Source: Desmodus rotundus
Lineage: Eukaryota; Chordata; Mammalia; Chiroptera; Phyllostomidae
Length of the DNA: 64,000 bases
Assembly (NCBI RefSeq): GCF_022682495.2
Contig: NC_071388.1
Span: forward strand, 180,914,528-180,978,527
Reading direction: 5' to 3'
Position numbers and translations under genes: made by a program. Of the stretch, positions 13,052 to 26,100 are shown one piece after another. The notes beneath the pieces were generated by a model. The model did not search any database. It saw only the letters and a program-made list of their open reading frames with translations, and was not told where the DNA came from. The first letter of the stretch is position 1. Every line of letters begins with the position of its first letter.

Positions 13052-14515
13052 AGGAAGGAATCTGCGTCAAACTGCAAGATTGTATTTGAGCTTTTCTGCA
13101 TTTTGGAGGTTGTGTCCGTCTGCCTTTCGAAGGTTTATTATCATAAGAATCATAAGCTTTACCATGTCTCAGGGATTTCTTGCTAGTAAATCAAATATGT
13201 TTAGATACTTCATTAACATATGTAATAATCTGAAGTAGTAATTTACTAAAAGTTTCTATAGATGTTATTGATTTTTCCTAAAATTTGCTCTCCATTTCCT
13301 GGTAATTGTGACTAATTCAAAATTTAAAGATAGACTTGAAGTTTTTCAAAAATTACTTTTGAACTTTACTGCAAAGTCTTGATCAATATTATTGAAATGA
13401 TGTGCCTGATGGGCTAAAACATCACTATTCTAAGTAAACGCACTACGAATGATTTTTATTCTCGCTTCTTAATTGAAAGTTTGCTTGCCAATGCCAAATT
13501 TATTTCATTTTTGGACAAAACTGTATTTGGCCTAGTTTACAGGCTAATTAGCATTAGGGTTTTTTTTTTCCTCCTCATCACTTTCATGTGTTATTGCTTA
13601 TTTAGCAATCCATGATGGTCTCTGACCTACTGACTCAGCAAAGCCCTCCTCCAGGTCAGGTGGCCATGACCTTGTGTGGATGGAGCATGGTCTGTTAGCA
13701 GCACATCGGGAAAACAGCAAAGACAAATGGATTTGTTGTTTCTCTACTAACAAGTTACTCTGAGCTCAAATTACAGCCAGTAAAAGTGATTTGATGAGTC
13801 CAATTCTTGGTATAGAAACCTTGAAAAAAATCTATACTTTTCAAGAAAATAAGAGTATGTCTTTATTTTATAAGGAAAATAAATTGTGTTTTATTTGGGG
13901 ACAGCTTTGGCATTTGATTATAGATTACTTAAATTATTTTGCGAAGAGTAGACTAAAGAAATTAAGAAAGGAATGCTTATATTTACATGTCTTAGTGTTA
14001 AAAGTGAGTTCCGGTTTTTATTCTACATATGGGTTATATGGATATATAAATTAAAGTTCAGATCCTGTTCAGCTGATCAACTGTTCATGCTGATAATCAA
14101 CTGAATAATATTATAAACTTGGCTGTGTTCTCTAAAAATGTTAATTATTTCTATCATTAAAATCAATGATTCTTAATGGTGGGTGGTAAAGGATGTAGTG
14201 TATAAACAATGCAGTACTTTATCTCATAGCTCTGATTTTTAAAATTACTATATTTAATTTGATATTTAAAAAAACATAGAAAAATAAGAAAGTTTGTATT
14301 GCCCAAAGATTGAGAAACCCTATTTTAACTAATCTGCAGTTTTAAAAAAGGTAGAATTTTTGACAGAGAAGAAACAGAAAGACAATGAGTTGTTCCCCTG
14401 GGACAGGAATCTAGTCATTCCAGGAGAGGTAGAAGCGTGGGTATCCAAATCCCAAGAGAAGACACACACTTGGTGGGGTTAGAAGGAGGAAGAAAAAGAT
14501 ACAGTGCCCAGAAGA

Positions 14516-14925
14516 ACTCCTTGCACGTAGTAGGCACTCAATAAGTAGTTTGGAGTGAATAACTGAACTTCAACCACCCAACATTTCCAGCACTGATGTA
14601 CTTTACTTCTGCTACAGCATACCACAGTGACACGAAGGTAATTAGTAGGAATGATGAGAGACTTACACTATTTGGGCATCTGCTAGAAGTTTTTTATTCA
14701 TGTTTAAATGAGAAGAGGGTCTCAGATACCAGTTTACCACACTGACATTTTCATCTCTTAAGAAGGTAAAGAAAATGAAGGGAACTGTTATTTTGGGTCT
14801 AATTTTAACCAGAAAGAGATTGGCTAGTGAAACAGAAGTGGAAGGAACATTTATCCATTTAGTCAATAAATATTTTTGAATGTCTACTATGTGCCAAGCA
14901 CGAGGAAGATTGTGAGGCCATGTCT
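14516..14925. repeat. Two short L2 3' end fragments
   Basis: TGCACGTAGTAGGCACTCAA (14522, plus orientation) and AGTCAATAAATATTTTTGAA with TACTATGTGCCAAGCACGAG (14859-14905, minus orientation) are L2 3' terminus motifs. The sequence between them is unassigned. Confidence 0.45.
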
Positions 14926-15104
14926 TCTTAGCTTTTGGGATAATCAAGGAGCAGATGATGGATATAGCCAGATACATATTATAGCCTTTATTCAGAGAAG
15001 TAGATGTGATTGTATAGTATGAAACTCTAACAGAAGATGTCTAAAGAAATGAAAAACCCAACCCGTTAGCTCAGATTAGCGTCCTTTCTATGGGCCCTCC
15101 TCAA

Positions 15105-15280
15105 ACTTCCCTTCCAAATCTAATATCCTATTGGATCATAATTGCCTTTGTACTGATCTCTATTTATAGCGAAACTTTCGGCTTCTAGAAGTCAGGGCTG
15201 CATCGATCATGTTTATCTTTTTATCTTAGCAAATAGGACCGTACTCAGCACATAGCTGATATATGCAATAAATCACACAC
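15105..15280 (+). repeat. L2 LINE 3' fragment
   Basis: AATTGCCTTTGTACTGATCT, CTAGAAGTCAGGGCTGCATC and TACTCAGCACATAGCTGATA ending in AATAAAT follow the L2 3' end. Confidence 0.55.
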
Positions 15281-16499
15281 ACACCTACCAGGTCCAGCAG
15301 CCCACAATATTGTGAATGATTAGAGTTAGAGGTTTGAAAGTTCTAAAAAATGAGGAAGGCTACAAAGGGCATGTTCAGATTAGCTGAAAATATAAAAGAT
15401 CATTTAGAGAAGAATGCAAGGAGCAGTACATAACCAAGGACAAATACTAAAGAAAGAGATATTTCCATTACATTAATGTCAGAAAGCCTAGAGTCCAGAG
15501 TGAGCTGAAGTATGTAAAAAATGCTAAAAACAACAAAAAGAGACCTAAAAGCTGGCAAAGACAGTCCTACAGAAAATGAAATTCTACAGCAGTGAAGATG
15601 CCAGACATAGAAAACTGGAAAGCTTGTGATGTCAAGTGTATTGGTCCCATTTTTTGATAATGACATAATTATAATTTTTGTCAAGACTGAAATACTGTTT
15701 TTATCATGTTTTTTTTTTACTGTAGAATTTTGCTTTACTTTTGTAGAAAATAAAAAACAAGAAAGGGATAGGACCCCTGATGATAAAAACAAAGGGCTAT
15801 TCATCTCTTCATATTCTTCCCTTGTAATCAAGCATCATGATTTCCCATGTGGGAAGCATAGAAGACAATGTGACTGTGAGGGAACCGAGGCCCATGGAGG
15901 CAGAGCACTAGATCCTTAGCCCTCCGTTTTGGGTCGGGGTCTCCTGGCCCAGGTTGTATCTGTGGGCCTGAGAACCTCACACCTGAAACTGTCCCACTTT
16001 AGCCAGCCCTCTGGGGATTTCAGCAAATGGAGAAATCTTCTCAAACCTGGAGACCGACAAAAAAATAAAAATAAAAGTAAATAAAATCCCAGTAACATTC
16101 TAGAATTTATTCTGAAACTTTGAGGACACTTAGGGGGGGAAAGTGATAATCACGAGGCACCAACAAGAAGTCAAGCAGGACTAAGTGATTTTCCTGTTCA
16201 GTAGAGTAACTGGAATACAAGATGAAGAAAATGTGGTAGAGACGATGTGTATGAATTTCATCATGGCAGTTTTCACGATATCTCAAGATTTCATTGCAGA
16301 TTTAGTGGAGAAGTAGGAGCTGAATAATGAGAGTTAAGCAGATTCACACCAGGTTTGCATAACCAAAACCAAACAGAGGACTGAAGAATGGGTCCGTGGG
16401 ATCATGGGGGCGGTCTGTAGGCATCTACTTATGTTTTATCTTTATCAATGACTCAAATGATTGTGAATTTGATGAAAGTAGTAGAAATAACAGATCTAC

Positions 16500-16690
16500 G
16501 TTGAATTCTTATGTGTCTAACACTGTTCTATTACTCCATACATATTTAATTCGTATGGCAATTCTATGCAGTTGACACTTTTCTCTCCACTTTATAAATG
16601 AGTAAGCTACAGCACAGAGAGTTTAAGTAATTTCTTCAAGGTCACATAGTTCTTAAGTGGCAGAGCTGATTTTCAAGCCCAGATTGTTCA
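16500..16690 (-). repeat. MIR SINE
   Basis: CTAACACTGTTCTATTACTC, CACTTTATAAATGAGTAAGC, AAGTAATTTCTTCAAGGTCA and AGTGGCAGAGCTGATTTTCA follow the MIR complement closely over most of its length. Confidence 0.82.
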
Positions 16691-18424
16691 CTTAATGGCA
16701 TAAATTATACCAATTTGTGAATGACCAAAGTGAAATGTACAGCTAAAATAAAAAGTCATAGATTTGATATTAAGAGAATTCTAATAGCCTGGAAAATTGG
16801 CCAAATTAATTTGAACCAGATGTAAACTCATGTACTTAAGTTCCAAAAAATCAACTGTAAAAGTGAAGATTGGGGAAGTAGGACTTACTAATAGATCAAA
16901 TGAGGAAGTCTTGAGGGTTTTATTTAATACGGGCTCATTATGACCAATGTATAACAAAATACATTCTTAGACTGCATTAAAAACAGAATGAAGCCATAGA
17001 ATGCACATATGCATATATACACATATACATATATGTAGACATATATAGGATGAGAAGACTCAATACTGTCACATGAGGAATGAGTGAACTCTCAAAATAA
17101 AGGTCTGACAATACAAAATATCTTATCACAAAATAATTTGTGTATCTATGAGTCCTTTTCCACTCTAACATCTGTTTTTCAGTGAGTGATTCTGTGCTAG
17201 AATAGAGAAAGCATACTTAAATCTGTTTTGCACGAGTGGTTAGGTTTACGGAGTGTCTGAGGCAGAACTGGGAGCATTGCATGGGAAGTTGCAGGCAGGA
17301 GGTTGACTGTTTTATTGAAAAATTTACTCTTGTGAGAAGAAGCCATATGAGGAGGCATTGAGTCTCTATCATGGTATTTGTTTGAACCGTGGCCACTTCA
17401 TGATGTTGCAAAGGAGGTTCACTTACAGGAAGATGGGAGACCTCCGAGTCCTTTTGTAACTCCCAAAGAGTGGAAAATTACTGGACTCTCTGTGAAACAA
17501 GTAGTGAGAGATGCATGTTGAGTTGTGTTGAAGCTGCACCAGCCTGCAGGACTGTGCATAAGGTGAGACCTAGAGATGCTTTCCATGGGAGTTAGATTGA
17601 GTTATGAACCAAGTCAACAAAAATCTAAGTTAAAAGATATTTGTTTGTGTCTTCCTGGCAACAGTTTCCTTAGATTTTTGCCACAAATGATAAGTCACAA
17701 CAAAGCCATCTAGTAGGAGGCCATCTTGGCCCTGCCTGCCTGCAGGCTCTCCCATAACAATCTCAGATTCGTCAGTACAGAAAACCCAAAGGAAATACTT
17801 CTGCGAGTATGCCAAGTACCAGCTCGACCTAACTGGGTTTCAGTTTCCATTTCAAACTTTCAGACAATACATGACTAAGACAGAATGAGAGCACTCTGGA
17901 TGCTTCGTGGGAAACTTAAATATTGAGGAAAAACTATAGGCTACATTGTCTTCCCTTTTGGCATCCTGGAGTTGTGAGGGACTCAGAAGTCCCTCATCTT
18001 CATGAACTGTAAGTGAATGCCCTCTCCAGCACCCCATTAAGTGGCCATCCAGCGTCTGCTTGAACAAATTCTGTGATAGGAGACTCACTACCTCCTAAGA
18101 TAGCTCCCGCTTTTTAAAGACATCAGATGTAACAGGAAGAAAGGGAAGGGAACATGAGATAGCAGGTGGAAGAATATGGAAAATGGTCTGGGAAAGTGTA
18201 CACCCCAGTGACTATCCTCACTGAGAAGTGGAGAGGAAAATTTAAAACACTGACACAACACTATTCTTCTTCCCATTGATAATTTTCCTGTACCTTCTGG
18301 CTCTTAGTCAAGCCATCTTTACATTTCTGATTCTAATTCTTGTGAATGCTAAGATTTCTCGATGGGAATGAACCCACTAAATAAATTTTACACGATTCCA
18401 TTTATTTGCATTGAACCAGAACAA

Positions 18425-18700
18425 TGGCAGCAGACTAATGGAATAAGCACGAGCATGGGAGTCAGTTCAGAGGTCTGAGCCTTGCTGTTGACTGGCTCTG
18501 GGACCATCTATAGAACAGAGATAGGAATGTCTACCTTGCAAGGAGCATTGTGAGGACTCAGTGAAACAGACAGAGATAAAATCATCCAGTACAGTGCCTG
18601 AGAGGGATTTTGTTATATTTACTGTTGTATCCCCAAAACCTAGGACAGTGGAGATGCTCTGTATACTTTGTTAAATTAACACTGAATGAATGAGTGAATA
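18425..18700 (+). repeat. MIR SINE followed by an L2 3' end
   Basis: At 18425-18600 GAGCATGGGAGTCAGTTCAG and GGCTCTGGGACCATC lead to GTGAGGACTCAGTGAAACAG, a MIR. From about 18600 TTACTGTTGTATCCCCAAAA and CTGAATGAATGAGTGAATAT resemble the 3' end of L2. Confidence 0.62.
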
Positions 18701-19744
18701 TGCTCAATATATGATAGCTCTAGCTAAAGTGATGGCAGTATAATCAGACACAAGAGTTTTTGTAAAGCAAGAGGCTGATTATTCAGAGGTTTGAAGAAGG
18801 AGAATACTTCGTCGTAGCTGAATTTCCCACCCCCCATCATGTAGCATACTTCAGTATTTTTAAAAAGCTAAACTAAAATTGTGACTGTTTTGTAGTCTTT
18901 GTAGTCTTTCCTCGGTTCTTACCCTGTATTTTCCATGAGATATCTAGAATGATCTCATTTTGTCTGGTCATATTATTTGAAAGCTTGAAATGAGAAATGA
19001 AACCAACTCTGGCTGATAGTCATTCAGAAATAGATTTTTTCAAAGTAGATTATTTTTTCAAAGACATTGTCCTTCACTAATACTTCCTCTTTTTTTTTTT
19101 TAAAGCATTTAGTACAACAACAAGAGTGTCTTTTCAGTCTCTGGTATGTCTATTTCAAGACTGAGTTTTGCAATTGCAGATGCCCCAGATGTAACACCGG
19201 GTAAAAATAAAACCAAATGAAATCTTTGATGTAATGTATGAGTTGCGTTCCTAGAGCTAAGTGAAACTCAGCTACAGAGTTTTATTTGTTTTGGAGCCTT
19301 TAATATTAGTCAGATTGTAGTGCGTATTTGAAAAGCTAAAAGGACAAAGAATCAAGTTGCATCAAGTTGAAATGGTTAAAAAAAATCCAGCGTTTCAAGA
19401 ATAACAGAAAATAAGATCTAGTTTCAGAACCTTGTAAGCAGCAATGACAGTGGGGTAAGATGAAGAACTGGGGTGGAAAGGGGTGAGAAGAACTCTCCCA
19501 TTTGCTAAAAGGAAAATGAAACAAAGGTGTTATCTCTTTGCTTCATTACAAACAGGACAAGCATATAATTGAAACAACACCGCGTAACGCTTTTTTACAT
19601 ACTCTCTTCTGATGTCATCTAATTGCTTACTGCCTGCTAATCTTATCTCCTGTCAATCTTAAAATTATACTGCTTTACAATGAGCTAACCCACTACATGT
19701 AGCCAAGATGCATAGTGGACTCCCAGTAATATTTGTTGACTGAC

Positions 19745-20055
19745 TGCACAATGCAAGTAGGTTTCCCTTCTGGCCTCACACATGACTTGTTTGTTCCTGC
19801 CAGAGAGGTTTCAGTTTTGCCCTTCCTCTTACCTGAAATGCCATTCCTATTGTTGCCAGCACTGCCTCCAAGCAGTGGAAAAGAGCACCTCCTCTCAGAA
19901 CCCCACCGTGATTAAACCCACCTAAACCAAAGCCATCTCACCTCTCTAGAAGCTCCTTTTGTAAACATGGTTGTAGTCATTTCATAATGATTTGTTTAAG
20001 ATTCTGTCACTGGCATTCTTACTTCTCTTGGCTCTGATACACCCCATGCCCACAA
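19745..20055 (+). repeat. Probable L2 LINE fragment
   Basis: TTCCTGCCAGAGAGGTTTCA, TGAAATGCCATTCCTATTGT and AAGCCATCTCACCTCTCTAG resemble the L2 3' region. It abuts the L1 at 20068, which may have inserted into it. Confidence 0.45.
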
Positions 20056-20067
20056 TCTACACCATCA

Positions 20068-20585
20068 TGAATGGGCATATATACAATGAACTATTACTCA
20101 GCCATGAAAAAGAATGAAATCTTACCATTTGGGACAACATGGATGGACCTAGAGGGTATTATGCTAAGTGAAATAAGCCAGGCAGAGAAAGACAAATACC
20201 ATATGATTTCACTTATACATGGATATCAAAAAAAAAAAAATGGACAAACAAAATGGAAACAAGCTCATAGATACAGAGCACATTTTGATGGTTGCCAGGT
20301 GGGAGAGCGGTTGGATAGCTGGGTGAAAAAAAGGGAGGGATTAAGAAGTACAAAGTGCCAGTTAAAAAAGCAAGGATGAGGATGTAAAGTACAGCCCAGG
20401 GAATATGGTCAATGATATTGTGATCACTACATACGATGTCAGGCACTAGACTTATAAGGAGGATCACTTCTTAAGTTATATAAATGTCTAATCACCATCT
20501 TGTACACCTGAAACTAACATAATATTGTATGTCAACTCTAACTGAATTTTTTAGAAAGATTATTTTAAAATAAATTGTGAAAAAA
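20068..20585 (+). mobile_element. 5'-truncated L1 3' end
   Basis: Begins inside ORF2 with TATTACTCAGCCATGAAAAA, followed by ACATGGATGGACCTAGAGGG and AGTGAAATAAGCCAGGCAGA, all conserved L1 signatures. The 3'UTR segment has CTTGTACACCTGAAACTAAC and an A-rich end. The coding remnant is interrupted and cannot make protein. The type looks older than the copy at 40951, in line with a general laurasiatherian L1. Left boundary is approximate. Confidence 0.86.
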
Positions 20586-22669
20586 GACTAGGCATTCAGT
20601 CTTATTTCCCATAGGGACACATACACGATGCCCTTCCACATGCAGAATCCAGCCTGTGGGGAGCACACTCACTCAAAGACACATTCTGCGGCTGGATAAG
20701 GAAAGGTTTAGCGTTAGTAAAAAAAATCAGGCAACGCTGCTGGCTTGCCTCTGTCAGTCTGCCAAAAATGGGTATAAATGGAATCAAGGCTGTGAGAGAT
20801 GGATCTCTTACATCAAACAAGTGATCAAAACCTAATACATTTATACCTCAGAATTGCTTTAAGGTAGATTGGATGACTAACAGGAAGTCTCCAAAGGGAA
20901 ATAATATATGGTATTACATTTATTCGAGAGGCCTATGCAATATTTTGAACTATGGTACAAAAATAGTTTTGATTTATTCAATCTTTAGAAAAATGAGTCG
21001 GAAGAGATTGAACACATATCGCTAAGGCTTACAGATCATTGTGAGCACTGGGTACTGTCCGAACCTTCCCCAACGTGAGTTGAACCCTATGGCAGGTCGG
21101 TGCTCAGGTTAGAGAGGCCGAGGTGTCTGCTCCTGGGCCTGTTATCCTGGAAACTAAAGGAGTAAGCAGCCAGGCCATGTGAAGTTTGACAAAGAACCCA
21201 CAGCATGCGTGTGTTACCATCAGCAAAGCAGACCCATCTCTATTGGTGGAATTACAGGGGCATGCGAAGTTGAGCTTAGCGGTTGAATGTCTTTAGTGTT
21301 AGGTTAGAAACCAATTATTTTTTGTTTTCTCATAATGCCTAAAAAAGTAAAATTTTAGTTTTTTCTGTTTTGAACAGACCATAAGCTAGTCTCATGATTG
21401 GGTTATTCCCAATACAAGGCTCTGCCATTAAGAAGAAATAAAATAAGTAGGAGATGTTGGGGAAGTTACCTGGTTAAAGATATGGGCTACATGGGGTCCA
21501 GCGCAGGAAGAGGAGCAGGGCTTGGGGGCCTGTGATCAGGCCTGGACTCCGAGAGTGACTAAAACATTGCGGGGCTGGAAGTGTGGGGTGGGAATGGATC
21601 GAAGGGCACGTAAAGAGATGCGGCTAGAACATATTTGACAGTGCTCGTTTTAATGGTGGTATTTAAAATGATATCACCCAGTCCCAGGTGTTGAAAACTG
21701 GAGAAGTGAGAGGACACTTATTCCTCTTTTGCCACAAGTCTTAGTTGAACAGTTAATGGTCAAAGGCAACCTACTAGGTACTTTGGAAAAGCGAAATGAG
21801 AAGTGGAATTTATCAGAGATAGGCTTTTTAAAAGAAAGGAATTATTTTTGTAATTCACTAAGTCTATTAATATCTTGTATGTTTGAAGCCTTTTTAAAGT
21901 ATTTATTAATTTTCCCGAAACATCATATTTCAGGTGACAAATTCCTATTTTTTATTATAGTTAGAAATTGAAATAAAATTCACTAAGACAATAAATACGA
22001 CCTCTAGAATTTTGAACATGTCATAAAATGGTCAAAATGAGTTTTTATTATCTGTGACTGCATTAGAATAAACTCAAGGACATTAAAATCATATTAAGTC
22101 TCTCTCTTACCCATCTTGATACAATTACCTGAAATCAGAATGTGTGAAAAGAGATTTAGTAATTTTTACGTTGTTCTCTTAGTAGCTCTAAGATTTTATT
22201 TGAAATGTGCTCTTTCTATGTTGTAATTGCTTACTGTCCTCAAAAGACAAGTACCTTAAGCTAGGAATTTGGTCGCTAGGGAGAGCACTGATGGCATGTG
22301 GTAGCCACGAGGCAGGAACCTGTGGCCTGACATGGGTCTCAGAGCCCTTCTACAGGGAAGAGGTATTATAGTTTTGCATTGACTTTTGGCTTGTGCCTCA
22401 GCTGTAAGAACATGGAAAACAAATGACCCTGTGGGCATGGAGCCCTAAGAGTTTATGTCCCTCCCAGCAGAGCCGCAGTCAGGCCTCGGCCGTGAGGAGG
22501 GAAGAGGATAGCCCTCTGAGGGCAGTTCGTGGTCAGAAGGTTGTGTCTCCAGGGCCGCCTCCTTCACCGCCTGGACGCTTGACCATAACCTCTCAAGGCT
22601 TTGTTTCTCATGAGCAAAATGAGCAGAATGGGCAAAGCAACCACATAGGCTAGGGAGGGATCTAAGGAG

Positions 22670-22885
22670 AATATGTATTTATATTTATTCGTAGCACTTG
22701 CTGTGTGTCAAGCGCTGTTTTCATCACTTTACAAATGTGGACTCATTTTATCCTCATTACCACCCTGAGATAGTTAACTATTATGATTCTAATGTTACTG
22801 ATGAGGAAATGAATGCATGGAGGGGCTGAGTAACTTGCTCAAATCCCAAAACTGGTCAGAGGCCAAGTTTGGGATTCAAATTTGG
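22670..22885 (-). repeat. MIR SINE
   Basis: CACTTGCTGTGTGTCAAGCG, CACTTTACAAATGTGGACTC, TTTATCCTCATTACCACCCT, GATGAGGAAATGAATGCATG and TAACTTGCTCAAATCCCAAA follow the full MIR complement. Confidence 0.83.
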
Positions 22886-24807
22886 TAAATTGTAATTACT
22901 TATTTTTCTCTATCATATAAGATAAGGATGAATCTAAATAGCAGAAAATAGGCAGTGGTTCCTCTTTGCCATCATTTAAGGGCCCAAGATACTACTGTTG
23001 TTGACAGAAGCACCTTAATTAAAACAGACGCTACAGGGACTTCCTGGCTGACTTTGCCTGTGGGTGGTTAGCAAGATGGGGACCAAGAGAGGCCTGACCC
23101 TACAGAGAAATACCACCTAAGAACATGTTGAACTGACATGTTGTTTTTTAAAACATCAAACCAGAAAACAAGTGACATGTATAGGACTAACTGGCCTGAA
23201 GGTGAAGCAGGCCCAACAGGTAAGAAAGACTTCTCCATTCTGACCCCCAATAGTTACCCCTCCCCCATGCTCCTCACACTAGCTTTTCACTAGTAGAGAC
23301 TGAACATTCACCATGAGAACTTCATTCCTTTGGGGGAAAGCATGACCCCTAACTAAATGTCTGTACCCCCCGGACATGGTAGTACGTTATTCATTAAGTG
23401 CAACATTGGCCAGCAGATACTTCCAGTTAGGTCCAGGACCAGGAACACGTTTTAAAAGGGGGAGGAGCCTCAGGGTGCAGTGCTCAGAATGTTTGCTAAT
23501 TGATTGATAGGCTTGTACTGGTGTCACCGGAAGATTAGAAGCCCTTAGCCAAGACCATATTCAGAAACTGACCTTTGGACTGTGACTACAGTCCCAGCCT
23601 GCACTGTCTCAGCCTCTGGAGCAGTGTAAAGGTTGCCAATTCAATCTTAAAGCTATGGCTTTCCCCAGATGAGAAGAGGGAAGAACTGGGCATTCACTAA
23701 TGGGCTTGGAGACAAAAGCACTGGGCAGTTTTACAAAAAGGGAGCAAGCAGTTTCCCTGAAGGTGAGTCTCTCTGAGCCTCAGGTGCCTGAGGCCACCAG
23801 CTGGTTTCTCTGCCACACCCAGGATCCTGCCACCTACCCAGGTTTCTGGCTCTGTCTGCGTCACTTTTGAGATGACTTATTGGTCACAGTAAAAGCAAGT
23901 TAATAAATGGGGCCAGTTGGGGAATGGGGCTCATTTGCCTACTGAGAAAGCCAGTAGTCGGGCTATGCACTGGAATTCCTGATTTGGAACACCAGGAAAC
24001 CTTAAAAAGTGAGTTGAGGATGATTTTGTTGGAAAACCTTAGGAGGCACAGTAATGGGTGGGGGAAGAGGCATACGGAAGGTGGGGGGTCAGGGCATGGG
24101 GCAGGGGACTGCTGCCAGGGAGTTCTCTGCTGCTGGATGCCAAGGCTCTGCCTCATTCCCTAGTATTTCTTTCATCGTGTGAATTAGTACATCATATACT
24201 GTTTGTATTCAGCCTGTGCCAGTGACATTTCAAGGAAGTAGGAAGAACCTGACTTTCTCTGCTACTTTGAGAACATCATTAAATGTTTACTAAGAGAGTT
24301 CCGGCTTAATGAACTAGGAATATTGTGAGTTTGTTGGAACAGAGGGTTTTGAAGCCAGAATATGCTCTGAAGAGATGATGGCTTCCTCTACCACGTGTTT
24401 ATCCCATGACAAATGAGCCCCCAGAGTTGGCTCTGAATGCATAGCTCTTGTTTGCCAGATTTTCTTAGGATTTCTCTTTGCCAGTCTAGAGATTTATTGC
24501 AGAACCACAGTGCATGTTTTCTTTGGAGATGAGTATGCAGTGTTTTCCCTTAAAAGATACTAGAAAAAGTTTTTAAAAGCATACAGCCTCTGCCCACCTC
24601 CCCCACCCGCTACCCGTGAACCTGCATCTAACCCAGGGTGGTACCTGGTCTCCACAATGATGAGACCTACGAGCTGGGGAGATCACAGCGCCAGTGTTGC
24701 TGTGCCCAGAACCATGAGCTGTGTCAATTCCAACCCTAATTTCCTGAGTCTTTCTTGTGTGTTTATGTACACATCTGTCTCCGTCCAACAGTATATGCTC
24801 CTTTGGG

Positions 24808-24990
24808 GGCAAGAGCTCTGGAGCCAGGAGGTCCAGTCCAGTTCTCAGCTCAGTATCTTTCTGGGTGTGTGACTTGAGTAAGTACTTAGCTCTCTGGGAT
24901 AGCCTATTCCATAGGGTTATTAGGGGAATTAAATGAGTTAGTTATGTGGAAAGTGCGTAGAATAGTGCTGGTGTACAGTTCAAAAAGTGT
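24808..24990 (+). repeat. MIR SINE
   Basis: AGAGCTCTGGAGCCAGGAGG, GGGTGTGTGACTTGAGTAAG, ATAGGGTTATTAGGGGAATT and AATGAGTTAGTTATGTGGAA follow the MIR order. Confidence 0.72.
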
Positions 24991-25639
24991 TGCTTTGTGA
25001 CCATTGCCAGAATTCCCCATAGAGCCTGGCACATTGTAGTGTTCAGTAAATGTATGTCAGATAATAGGGAAAAACATGGCCCTTTCTGTAGGAATTGCCC
25101 ATAGCTAGTTGGGGAGCTGGGGGAAAGGAAAGAAGAAAGGGGAACGCATATTTCTTTTTCAACATTTGGAGAGTTTGTGGTGAGGTGCTTGCTGCTCTGT
25201 GGTGTGAAGGAGAACTGTGCTTGGTCTTTTGTCTGAATCCCTCAGGGATTTGGGATTTCCTCAGCAGGCGGTTGGATCTGCTGGGAGAGAGCCTATTATG
25301 GTGTGCTTGGAGAGGGTGGGATTTATGCTCCTGAATCTCATAACGTTGGCCACTTCCCCTTTTCCTTTCCTGAGACCTCTCTGAGGATGGGCATGTTTTA
25401 AAGATGTGAGTTGACATCACAGCATCTTGAAAGAACTGACCATAATTAAATTGCTGATACAAGAGGGTACTTGCACAGGCCCGGGTCACCCACATCACTA
25501 TGGAAACACATGTTTGCTGGAAAGCCCAGCCATTAGAAGCAGAGCTTCCCAGGAGCCAGCGTTGGGTCACTTGAAAAAAGAAAAGGCATTTATTTATATT
25601 CTCAACCCGTCAGAGGCCTATGAAATGAAATAATTTCAA

Positions 25640-26100
25640 ATTAAGTAGAAAAACTATGCCATAGATGAATGCTAATAGAGCCTGCATGCACCCTCCCCAC
25701 TGCTTGCAGTGCCTGAGATCCGCTGCATTTATTTTAGCCGTCCTTTGCTCTTTTGCTCCCATTTGCATTCTGCTGCCATGGGGAGGTGGTTTGGCACTTT
25801 ATGCAAAAATGGTTAATCTTCATTCGTACGCACTTGCCAGCGCTAAAATGGAAAATTCAAAGCGGGCCTGCCATCCAGTGTGCTTTGTGCTTCTCTCGCC
25901 TCGCTGGGTGTGCAGCTTGCACAAGGGCGTGCGGTTCCTCTGGCTCTGCCTCCGGCACCCGCACTCGGCCATGTGGAGTGAAGACTTGCTCTCACCAAGG
26001 TCTGAAACTCGCATCAGCACATCTTGCCCTAGATGTGCTCAAGTGATATTCTTAGTGATTGGGAGCTTTTATCTGCCTCCGGAAGCAGGCCTTTTCAAAT
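25640..26100. promoter_or_regulatory. Candidate conserved non-coding block / enhancer
   Basis: Repeat-free, with octamer-like ATTTGCAT and TATGCAAA, a TTAAT homeobox-type core and several retained CpG (CGTACGCAC, CAGCGCTAAAATGG). The open frames here (such as 25665-26102) are incidental. Conservation cannot be measured from one sequence. Confidence 0.3.

Noticed and set aside
15400..15831. 143-residue minus-strand open frame rich in hydrophobic residues
   Set aside because: Its apparent membrane-like character comes from T/A-rich sequence; no start context, homology or splice evidence.
25043..25570. 175-residue open frame on the minus strand
   Set aside because: No recognisable domain, and its composition is that of read-through intron. 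Its right part overlaps repeat-free sequence that opens frames on both strands by chance.
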